DNA from: Gnetum montanum
Lineage: Eukaryota; Streptophyta; Gnetopsida; Gnetales; Gnetaceae
Direction of reading: 5' to 3'
Assembly: GCA_015680685.1 (NCBI GenBank)
Contig: MNCI01025178.1
Location: 127,073 to 191,072 of the forward strand
DNA: 64,000 nt
In this document: piece after piece, positions 45,090-54,947 of the stretch
Layout: each line of letters starts with the position of its first letter
Position numbering within the stretch: position 1 is the first letter of the stretch
The notes under the pieces: model-generated
The model's input: the letters and a program-made list of their open reading frames with translations, nothing else
Database searches by the model: none
Told to the model about the DNA's origin: nothing
Translations under genes and position numbers: made by a program

Positions 45090-46440
45090 CTTAGCACCCA
45101 AACTTTTAATTGCATGCAAGTGCAAGGAACAAGACCACGTAAATTTTAAAATGATGCAACAAACAAAGTATCAAAATCATCACAAAATAGACAAATGGAA
45201 ACTTAAAAGTAAACTATACTAATCTAAACATGATTAAAATAACCATATAATCAAAAGAGAACTAGATGCAAGCTACCCAAACCACACCATCTTATTTAAT
45301 TGAAATCTAAATATATAATTTTATTATGTTAACTACATATATCTATATATAATCAAAATATAATTATGATTTCTTTCCCAATCTTCTTACAAAATAAAAG
45401 TTAATAGCATGCGAACTACTTTGTGAGCAAAAGACCCATACTAAACTTAATGAGGAGGACAGGCTCACATTAGATTGTGGCTAGTCACAACTTTCAAGTT
45501 TTTCCTTAGAACTTTTTTATAACATGGAGAAAGAAAATGGATGAAAAGGGATTATTTGCCTTTATTTTTTTTATTTTGGGGGGAGGGGGGTGGTGGGGGT
45601 GGAATAGGTTTAAAAGGGGAAATGGAGGTTAGGGTGAGGATAGCTGCCAAACCCCATCACACTCAAGAACTTATTACACTACAAATGAACATGGTCCTCA
45701 TTCCTTCTTCTTCTTTTTATTTTTTTTGTTAGGATACTTTGTCCATGGTATACTTCTTTCTTAATGTAGGAATTCCAACACAAGTCTAGCTGATTAGCTG
45801 CACTACCAACGAACACGGTCCTTTCGGAACTTTGCCCATGGTGCAGTTCAACCCTCGTGTATGTGCCTTTGATTATAATTTGATGTCATCATAGTAGGTC
45901 TCCTAGGTGGCTAAGGGTTCTCAAGTGGAGATGAACACACTTCACCTCGTTGTTCACAAGGTAACCATGGATCATCACACTTGAGGGCTAGGGCTTATGA
46001 GAGGGAAAATGGGGTTTTCCAAGGTCACCTAGTGATTATGGCTAACCATTCTCCAACATCACTTATCCTACACTCCCATGATCATGATGATTACATGATA
46101 AGTTACAACAAATCCTATGCTCCATAATCCAACATAACTAGAGAAACTATAACCTTGAAAAAGATTGGAAATAATCAAAGCATTATTAAAATATTTAGCA
46201 TAAAAGAGATTTTATGTAATAGTAATAAGAAATATTATATAAAGCATTATACTAACATTATTTTCCAATGGTGCTCTGATGACCCAACGCCTAGTAACTC
46301 AAAAGACCATAATGATTATTAAAATCATGTGAAAAGAAAAAATGAAAACAATATGCTAAGAAAGAAATGATGGAAATGCAAAGAAAATATGCAAATGCAA
46401 CTATACACAAATGAAATGTATGATGAAGAGGAAGAAAGCA
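45090..46440 (-). repeat. Noncoding 3' region of C1
   Basis: No gene recognised. It includes a G-rich tract (45578-45602 on the plus strand) and AT-rich DNA. The polypurine-like end before the 3' LTR reads, on the minus strand, agtttgggtgctaag. Confidence 0.5.
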
Positions 46441-46447
46441 TGCAACT

Positions 46448-46765
46448 AAGAATCTATTAGGTGTCCACGTGGGACACCTGAGTAGAAATGCTTCAAATGA
46501 AATGCATTAAAATTTCTATGTAACCTATGTCCTTGCAAATCAGCAACCTTATACACATTGGGGCCAATAACATCTTTAATTCGGAATGGACTTGACCACA
46601 TAGGAGAAAACTTAACTTGAAGATTTGCTCAGTCAAATGTTCTATCCTTTTCCAAGACTAGGTCTCCTATCTTAAAGACTTCACCAACGTACTTCCTATC
46701 AAGACATTGTTTAACAATTTGTTGATGCTTGAGATTACAAAAATCAAGACCTAATCTTAACTTGC
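46448..46765 (-). pseudogene. Integrase C-terminus of C1
   Basis: Minus frame reads RKYVGEVFKIGDLVLEKDR, a stop, then KFSPMWSSPFRIKDVIGPN, VYKVADLQGHRL and FNAFHLKHFY. This is the C-terminal domain pattern of Ty3/gypsy integrases (F.vGDLVL ... kF.p.W.GPf.v.ev ... Y.La...G ... NA.hLK.y). The catalytic core (D,D-35-E) and RT are absent; the protease ORF ends only about 450 bases upstream. Confidence 0.8.
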
Positions 46766-46769
46766 TTGA

Positions 46770-47213
46770 TCATTTTCTATAAATTTTTTCTTTGATATAA
46801 TTTTCAATGATAGGTTTAGGTCTTGGTGGGTCATCAGATATAGCCTTTCTAGGAGAATGTTCCATGGATGTGTCGTTAAAATTTAGCACACCTTCAAATG
46901 TTTTAAGAGGTAGGGTCTTATTTATATCTTTATCTTCCCCTAAAGGTGGTGGATTACTCAAACGAGATCCATCATATTATTGATAAGGCAAGGCATCTCC
47001 ATAGATTTCTTCACGTTCTCTACAACTTTGATAGGATTAGGTGGGATCTACATAAGAGACAAGATTTATTATTGTAGTTCCACTCACATAGTCATTTACA
47101 GCATGTTCATTGTGCTCAACTTCAATAACCCCAACATAAAGATTAGTATTTCGATCTTCTAAAGATTGATTTTGTTGATCCAAGGTTGTAACTACTTTTT
47201 TGTAGAAGGGTTC
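46770..47213 (-). pseudogene. Residual coding sequence between protease and integrase tail of C1
   Basis: Broken frames, including an open 63-residue stretch (46961-46770: MSNPPPLGEDKDINKTLPLK...). It is acidic and proline-rich with no RT motif. It marks the site of the internal deletion. Confidence 0.5.
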
Positions 47214-48056
47214 TTAAGGTATGGTCATGTATTCATATTTTCCTTTGATAGGGATTAATAGCTCTGAGAAATCTAACTTAAAGAAGCCCCCAAACTTGGC
47301 TCCAAAAGTCCTAGATAAGAGCACACCATAGGTGGACAACATGTCAACTACTAGGATATCAGTGTAACATGTAAATGTAGGATATTGTTTAAGTTGCACC
47401 TTCACTACATTCAATGATCTTACTATTGGTACATCAGATCCATCAAGTTGAATCACACTTTTTGTTTGTGGTATCATTTGTGCTCCTAAAGCCTTACATA
47501 CCTCAAGTGACATGACATTAACAGTTGCTCCAGAATCCATCAAACAATTATGAACATTCTTTCCTAAAATAATTAGAGTTGTTAGGAAAGAAAGTTTCTC
47601 TTTCTTGCTCATCATGGAATTGTTTACATTTTGTACTGATAATGTGTTAGGACTTTCTGTGATGTGAACTTGCCTTTCAGGAGTTGGGTATTTTCCTTTA
47701 TAGGTTTCCAGTCTATGAACTATCTCTTGAACCACCTCTTTCATTTCGTTAAATTGTAAAAGGTCATACATTGAGATGTTAGATTTAATTTTCTTCAAAT
47801 TCTCAACTAAATTGTAAGTCTTGTGTTCATCTTTAGCCTCTTGTTGAGGTGGAGTTCTTCTAATTATAGAAGGTGGGTTTGATCGTTGTGGAGTGTTTGT
47901 TTGGGATGACCCAGTTTGAGTATTTATGTTACTTTGACTAGGAGCTCTTCTATTTGGAGGAGCGTAAGGGTCATTCCTAGTTTGTTGCTGTGTGTTGTTT
48001 ATGATGTCACTGAGTTTACAATAGAAAACATTATGTGGGTTGGGGTTGCTTACCAT
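47214..48056 (-). pseudogene. gag C-terminus and aspartic protease of C1
   Basis: The longest open frame of any transposon in the window (280 residues). The N-terminal half is Asn/Gln/Pro-rich (residues 1-100). The protease has an intact Asp-Ser-Gly (NCLMDSGATVNVMSLEVCKA, around residues 167-187) and the second conserved block YGVLLSRTFGAKFGG. The sequence then leads into IPIKGKYEYMTIP and a stop. Family: plant Ty3/gypsy, unlike the A/B protease in sequence. It is listed as part of a broken polyprotein because gag upstream is split by stops and RT is missing downstream. Confidence 0.8.
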
Positions 48057-49205
48057 AACTTACTCCAATGAAGAAACCTCTTCATTTTCTATTTGATGAG
48101 GTACATTAAGAACCATAATAGGGGGTTTCCCATTTTGTTGACCTTGGGTGTGATCACCATATAATGCCAAGAATTGAGGACAAGTCCTTTCAAAATGTTG
48201 CCTCATGTTATGGAGGTGGCAATAATTATCATTGGCTAATGAACTTGGCTTTTCTGGTTGTATAGGACCCTTGTTGTTGTTCCACTTTAGTTTAACTACT
48301 TCGTTAGAAAGTTTTTGAAGTCAAGTCAATATCTGAGTCATTTGATCTTGAGTTTGAGTTGGGGGTTCAGTATGGTTGGATATCCCATTTGGATTTACGA
48401 TTAATTGGATTAAGGCCTTTAATTGGTTATCATTCAAACCAGTGTTAGATGGTAGGAATGGAGAAGATGTGGGACCTTGAAAATAGCTATTTGTAGGTTG
48501 AGTCATTTGAAGGGAAACAGGAGTTTGGAACATAGTGTTGGCCATTGGGAAAGTTGGTAGAGGTAGAGGACTATGTTGCATAGGATTGCTAATGCTCATC
48601 ATTCTAAATTGGGTTTGAATGTTGTTCATAAGGGTAATTTATTCTAGCTCCACGACTTTAGCCATAGCTCCCTATATTTCTGTTATGTTAGGGTTTGATT
48701 TGATGGCATAGGTGAAGAATGGGTCAATGGTAGAGAGGTAAAAATTGAGAATACCATCAGGTTGTGGACACGTCTCACTTGGCACATAGGCCAACTAGTG
48801 AAGAAATCTTAGATTGTAATCCCTAACATTTTCCCCAAGTAGCTTTCTTAAGTTGGTGAAGTTGCTAGATGCTATGGCAAGGCTTGTGAATTTGTCAAAC
48901 TGAGTCAAAAACTTATTTTTGAACTCCTTCCATGAATTAATGGAAGCCTTAGGAAGCATTAAGAACCATTAGGTTGCTTTGGTTCTGAATGTTGTCACAA
49001 ATACCCTACATGCCACATCATTTTGGATGATGTTGTAGATGCCTAGTAAGGTATCAAAATATTGTATATGTTGGCGAGCATCGTTAGTAGTGTTTGTGGG
49101 ATCGAAAAACAAATTTATATTTTGAAGTGATTTTGGGATGTCGTGGTAGTTAGTAAAGTTAAAGGGGTTACTGACCAAGGGAGTTGGGGGTTAATTGGCT
49201 GCCAT
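48057..49205 (-). pseudogene. gag pseudogene of C1
   Basis: Starts at or near ATG 49205, with an early stop, then VSNPFNFTNYHDIPKSLQNI (49178 down), SWKEFKNKFLTQFDKF and NLRKLLGENVRDYNLRF, the typical retrotransposon gag core. An open Pro/Gln/Met-rich stretch follows (48629-48321), then a CHHC-type knuckle YCHLHNMRQHFERTCPQF near 48175-48230 (C-x2-H-x4-H-x4-C). Several stops. Confidence 0.8.
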
Positions 49206-49897
49206 CCTAGCTCAAGTTCTCCTAAGAATAAAACTTGGAAAACATGAGGCTCGTTGTTTCCTTAATGCAAAGAGACAAGTAACTAGTCGGTTAGAAGTAG
49301 AGGGGAGTTCACTCATAAAACAAAACTACAAAATATAATTATTAAAATAAAAATATAAAATTGCATAAAAGAAAATAAAATATTGAAATAATAATTTTTT
49401 TGGTAAAAAAACACTAAAATATGCTATTTTTTAAAAAAATAAATATACAAAATTGCAATACTTATAAAATTAAAAGGCAAACAGTAAAATGCAAAATTTT
49501 AGGAAAATAAACTTAAAACTGCATAATCAAATAAAACCACCTTACCTAACCTAGGACTAAGGTAAGGACCGCCAAAACACAAATTTGAAAATGAGACTGA
49601 GAAATAAGGATTTTTTTTAAAAAAAGGATTAAAGAAAAATGTGTGATGAGATCCGAAAGTTTTTAAAAACAAACTTTTCAAAATAGGAAATAAAAAGCTT
49701 GAAAATTCTTTTAAAAGATTTTTCAAGACAACAACCGAAATCAGAAATTTTAAATAAAACAAGTTTGAAATAAGAAAAATGAAATTTTTAGAAAATAAAA
49801 ATAGAATAAGGATAAAAAATAGATATTTTAGAAAATGGAATAGTAACGGCTAGAAAAATGGCAAGAAAAGTTGATAAAAAAAAAGGCAAGAGAAATG
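49206..49897 (-). repeat. Leader region of C1
   Basis: AT-rich untranslated sequence between PBS and gag; no gene. Confidence 0.5.
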
Positions 49898-49914
49898 CCC
49901 TCCTTCTAGTGCCA
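49898..49914 (-). other. Primer-binding site candidate of C1
   Basis: Minus strand TGGCACTAGAAGGAGGG, seven bases inside the 5' LTR. It starts TGG as required for a tRNA 3' end. The tRNA was not assigned with confidence. Confidence 0.5.
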
Positions 49915-49921
49915 AAAAGGG

Positions 49922-50219
49922 TGTTGATGCATAAATTTTGGTCGCACCAACATCAGGAAAGAAAACTCGTTTTAGGATACTATTGCCTAGGGTGCCTCCC
50001 GTATGGGTATGAAAACCTGGGAATAGTCTCAGCTGGAGAAGGCTACGTTGCCTTTCGCAAATAATAAACTAAAAAGAAAATTGGAATTTAAATTAAATAA
50101 TTATCTTCAATACAATAAGTAACTAAAAAAATGAATTTTCCTTGATCCCGCTGATGTTGCCGGTCCGTGATTGCCAATGGTATCCACTGTTGGGCAAGAA
50201 GACCATGATCAATGCGAAA

Positions 50220-50251
<32 letters not shown>

Positions 50252-51026
50252 CTACCCACCATAGTCCACATAGGGTAGCAATTGCAATCCTCAAAGCTTG
50301 CCGTCGTCTGCCACCTTTTGTGCATCGCTGTAGAGAGGAAGATCATCCACCCACATCTGCACCATCGAGACAAGCTGCCGACCCAAAGAAAATTGCACAT
50401 CTCATGCCCTGCACATAGGTTGCACTACTTGCGTTGTTGCAGATAGAAAGAAGAGAGAGAAAACCCTCCTGCCATCGCCGATAAGACCCGCAAGGATCTG
50501 ATTTAGAGTCGTTGGCTCCTGCTTTGGACCCTCCTCGAAGATCAACTGGAAGCCTGTAAAGAAAAGAAAAGAAAGGAGCAAACCACTGCTTAGTAGAGAG
50601 GAAGCTACCCTCTTCAAGATTGATAGCTAGAGCCCTTTAGGACTCATAAAAAGAGCCCCCTTCTGATTGATAAAAGAAGCCCGCTCCCCCTTTGGTTTTA
50701 TAGTTGTTGTGGCCATCCATAATGATGCCCATGTTTTATGTAACGACTATAGAAACTGCCACCATTTCTTGCTCAATAATGTCCACATTCTCCAATTTAA
50801 GTGCCCACTATGCCCATAACTTTCGAAACGTCTGCCACTAATGTCCGTAGCCACCATAACTTCCGAAATATCTGCCACTAATGTCCATAATTGTCGCCAT
50901 TAATGACCACCACCCAACAATTTAAATGCCCACTACTCGCATGATTTTTACTTGGTTATTAAGAGAGAGAAATAGAGATATTGATAATCATGGCCCCATG
51001 AGAGCATGGAAGTGTTAACATCAACA
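49922..51026 (-). repeat. C1 5' LTR (uninterrupted)
   Basis: 1105 bases, TGTTGATG...CATCAACA. Contains the intact CCTAG site into which B2 jumped in the other copy, an (AG)n run (50221-50251) and a minus-strand TATA-like ctataaaacc (complement near 50693-50702). Confidence 0.9.
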
Positions 51027-51031
51027 GTATC
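51027..51031 (+). other. Target duplication of C1, right copy (gtatc)
   Basis: Identical to 36900-36904. Confidence 0.85.
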
Positions 51032-51960
51032 TTAGTAACAATACATTTAGCATTAGTTATTTGTAGTTAGTCAACAAGTGGATCTAGCATGAGGTGTGTG
51101 GACCAGTTGATAATGAGGCAACTTGGAGGATGTTTGGATTAACCTCCACGATGATGCATCAATAAGGCTCTTATCTCAAGCCTCATCCTTAAAGTGGGAA
51201 AGTGCAAGTGTGTTCATTACTATGGCTAGTACATTGCCTAAGAGAGTTACTAGTTGCACCTATGGCCAATTCTCTGAAAGGCTAGTGGTTGTGGATTATT
51301 AGTTGATGGGGTCGAGTATTATAAAAGACCAATAAAAGACTTGTAGGCATTTGATAATGAGCACTTATGACTATTAATACACATGCTATACCAAATGCAA
51401 ATGCTATAGCTACTACATCATTTTTAGCTCATGTGATAGTATGGTTGTTGTGATTATACTTAGGGCACAAGTTGCCATGTGAGTCTAGTATGATTATTGG
51501 TGCATTGGTTGTCTCTTATGTTAAGTCTATGCATATGTGATGTGAGGCACTAGTTGTTATATATGTATGCTTGGTTGATGTAAGCATTGGATGTCATGTG
51601 GTTATGCTATGAGTTGTATGTGTCTTATGATGAGATGATGTGTATGCATATGCTGTTTGGTACACATGCAAGACTAACATTTAATGTATGATGTTGTATT
51701 TCCTCATTTCTCACCTCCAATGTAGTACTTGTTAGGTAAGGAAAGTGTAAAGGCTTCCCACTTAGCTTATATGTTGATGGAAGGGATGGAGCTATGGACC
51801 TTCTATACATTATTTATCTAATGTATATGTTTATGGATACGATGTGGGTATATATTCATGGTTTTGATATGGATAGCTATGGAAGTGGGATTTGCATTAT
51901 ATGTATTTCTCTATTTATCATTCAATTTTGGATGTATGGTTTTACAATAACAATCCCTCA
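51032..51960 (+). repeat. Repeat R4, right part
   Basis: The block 51050-51400 aligns with the complement of 60760-61110: ggattaacctccacgatgat, tctcaagcctcatccttaaag, gaaaggctagtggttgtgg, gataatgagcacttatgac. Probably part of an unclassified LTR or other dispersed repeat; no coding sequence seen. Confidence 0.6.
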
Positions 51961-52440
51961 AGTGTGACTTGAATTGACAATGTCTTACCTAACAAGATAA
52001 TTAGCTAGCCACTTGAGCCACTACCATTAACTAAACCATATTTTTGTAAGGAAAGAAATAATGTTATGTTAGTATTAAGAAAACATTATTAAGTCTTTGA
52101 AAAGTTTTTTTAATGCTAATTAAGAAAATTTTGGAACTATGCCATGCAAAAATTACATTTTGTATTTTTCAAGACTTTTGGAACCATACCAAATCTGACA
52201 TATGTTGCAATTGATTCGAGCATTCTTATCAAATCTAGTATTAGTATTTTTGAAATTCCATCCCTCCAATATATCAAATTTGTTACCCTTAACGTTATCA
52301 ATGAGGCAATAATTTAAAAGGATAGGGAAAGGCTTTTAAGGGGTTGCTATAACTAAATAGGCTCAAGGCATATGTAGCCAAACATCTAGAAACATAAAAC
52401 CTTGGGCTTTGGTAGAACTGTGAAAGATAACCTACTTGCA
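51961..52440. other. AT-rich spacer
   Basis: Nothing recognised. Confidence 0.5.
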
Positions 52441-54536
52441 ATGTAAAACCTCAGAGGCAGCCAGGCTATTCTTATGAGATGGCCAAGGCTTTATAACATC
52501 CCTAAGGTTTGGTTTGGCACGATTACGCTACCAAATGCAAATAGGAAGGCAAAAGGCTATTGTCGGCAAGAAAACGGATCTTCTAACGTTTATCACATGG
52601 TTCAGCTCATCCTGTACCCTATAAAGCTTTTACATCAGACATCCATCATGTTTGTCTCCAAAGTGGCTTCAGCCATACTGAGTGGCTTGCAGAATTGTAC
52701 TCGTATAAGTTTCAACAAAGATTCTCAAACAATGGATACAGAATATATATCGTATCATGCTATGTCCTCAAGTGAAGAGACGTCCATTGTCCTTGCTATG
52801 CAAAACGTCAATTGTCTGCATTCATCATCGTAGGCCTAGTAGAATCCTCCATTCACAAAAAGTTTGTTTGGTGCAGACACAAATTCTGTATATACAGTCA
52901 TTCACATTTCTTTCACAGCGCTATGGAGTAGTCATGGCTAAAAGACTGGTGATTCACAGAGCAGAGCATGTGACCTCTGTAGAAGAGTTGATCAAAAGCA
53001 ATGAGTGCAGCCATGACAAAAGCAGTCTCTATCATTGGCTCTGATTTGCTATCAAATCACAAACACAAGCCAATCCCACCAAAAATCATTCAAACTCCAA
53101 CCTTATATTATATTGAGGGCAAGTTCATGTTCTCAGTCCTAAGTTCCCACCGTGAGCACTCAAAAATCTTGCAAATCAGAGTTGTGGGTAGGCCACACAA
53201 CGATCGATTGTCCACCATCCGAACGCCTGGTATTGCTTGGCACCCAAGCCAAATTGAAATTCAAAGGCACAAACTAGACTCCATTATTTGCTTTGTCGCT
53301 GTCACAGCACCATTCATTACCAAATTTGCCTATTCTTTCCTTCAATCACTAACACCACTGTAGCTACGGTTTTCGTTTGCGAAACTGTGCAATCCACGGT
53401 CAAAATTTCGGGGAGTATCCGTTGTGCCAAGTCACCGGCCAAAAACAAAAGGGGACGCTCTGTCGTCAGAATTCCATGCGTGGCTTGCTTTTTGAAGCCA
53501 CTGCCATGTGATATGCAGCACCAAGTCAAGATTCTGGTAGTTCAGAGAAACTGTGGGTACTGTACATTCACATCCGCAAACAGAGAAGCCTCTTTTTGTC
53601 CGTCAAAAAACAGGATGAAGGAAATCAGTGTGTGGGCTCGTTAATTTCTCAGGATCTTGCTAGTGTAGGTCTGCGTATTTTGTGGAAGAAAGTTGGGTGT
53701 TCTGGGTTTCTGGTCAAAAGTGGGTATTATAATTTGATTTTGTTTTCTATTCCATTGGTTTGGTTTTATGTAGATGTCAATGATATAAAGACGGCTGATT
53801 CCTCTGTTGATGGAGAAATTTGCTCAGGTTGGGAAGGGATAATTCTGATTCATGCGCGAGAACTTGCAGGTCCAACAGGGAAAAGTGCAGGGGACCGCAG
53901 GATATCATATCCTGTTTCTCGAATCTCCATTGAAGTAAAACACTGTATCTTATCAGGAAATCAGAGGCTGGTTTATGTTACTGAACATGGCAGGCACTTT
54001 TCCGTACACTAATTTTGATTGGTTGCAGACACGCAGATTGCAGAATAAACATGTCATGCTTAAGCTACTTTTCTCAAGCCACTAGCCATTGCAAATTGCA
54101 ATAAGATAGCCCACCAAACGCAGCAAATCACCCTTTTTCTTGTAGTAAAATAATTGCACTCTACTGTTTTCTCGCAGCATCATTGCAGAGGTTGACACTC
54201 AGTTATTTGAATTATTTGAATAGCAGCATCGGTCCAATATGGGAAAAGATGTATGATTTAGATGATAATGTTGTCTCCGATACACGTTTCCTGTAATGTA
54301 AATTAAAGGACTCGAATTTTCATGGCAAGTATATGTCAATTGACTTGCCAATAGGGGTCGTCACTGCAGGTTGGTAAAATAGCATTTCTCCAGTTCCCCG
54401 GTTCCACGGCACTTTTTCTTAGTTTTGTCGTTTTCAACAGTTTAATCTCAAGGGACGTGTTGCAGATACCCATAAACTGTAATTCTGTGAATAACCTGAA
54501 CAAAGACAAGAGTTACCGTTTCTGTTACGCCTTAAT
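52441..54536 (+). other. Low-repeat, more GC-rich stretch of unknown function
   Basis: No similarity to the repeats elsewhere in the window and a visibly higher G+C than the transposon regions. Overlapping short open frames occur on the plus strand (52474-52833, 52757-53044, 53001-53363, 53288-53644, 53596-54012) without recognisable domains. The last (138 residues) includes a hydrophobic stretch (YNLILFSIPLVWFYV) that coincides with a T-rich tract ending in tatgtag at about 53770, which could equally be an intron end. It may hold exons of an unidentified gene or a noncoding transcript, or be plain single-copy DNA. Confidence 0.3.
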
Positions 54537-54947
54537 TTATCTCAATCTGAAAAGGAGTAAGAAATCACATCGATAAGGACAATCAAGGCGAGATAAACGG
54601 TGTCCCGTGCAACTTTGCAGAAAACCAAAAATTTGATCAACCTGTAACCAACGGTCACGGTACCATTGGGAAACACAGGTCAATGTGAAAAGATTACAGA
54701 CTCTAATTGAAAGTTTGAAAGGTAAAATGGCTATTAACATGTAATAACTGTTTATGATCTGAACAGAGAAACTAGTAGCTTCTTATGGCCATCAACATGT
54801 TAAAAAATAACAATAAACAAGCAAGGAAGCTTCAAGCCATGAATCTAGCCAAGCAAATAAGAAACCCGAAATACCCACAACATTGTCACTAATAATGGTG
54901 CATTTTAAGGAAACAAAAGATGGAGATTTTGACAGGGAATGTTTTTT
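54537..54947 (-). other. 3' flank / probable 3' UTR of the receptor kinase gene
   Basis: Sequence just downstream of the kinase stop codon. No clear AATAAA on the minus strand was found close to the stop, so the transcript end is not placed. Confidence 0.35.

Larger units (their letters stand above)
36905..51026 (-). mobile_element. Element C1: Ty3/gypsy derivative lacking RT and integrase core, host of nested B2
   Basis: LTRs start TGTTGATG and end CATCAACA (8-base inverted termini; the left start has mutated to TATTGATG). Exact 5-base target duplication GTATC on both sides. Minus-strand order: LTR, PBS, gag, protease, integrase C-terminus, noncoding region, 3' LTR. The 3' LTR is split by B2 (36974-44010). 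Without B2 and its duplicated target, C1 is about 7.1 kb. RT, RNase H and the integrase core are missing: the protease ORF ends at 47214 and the integrase tail starts at about 46765. Confidence 0.9.
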
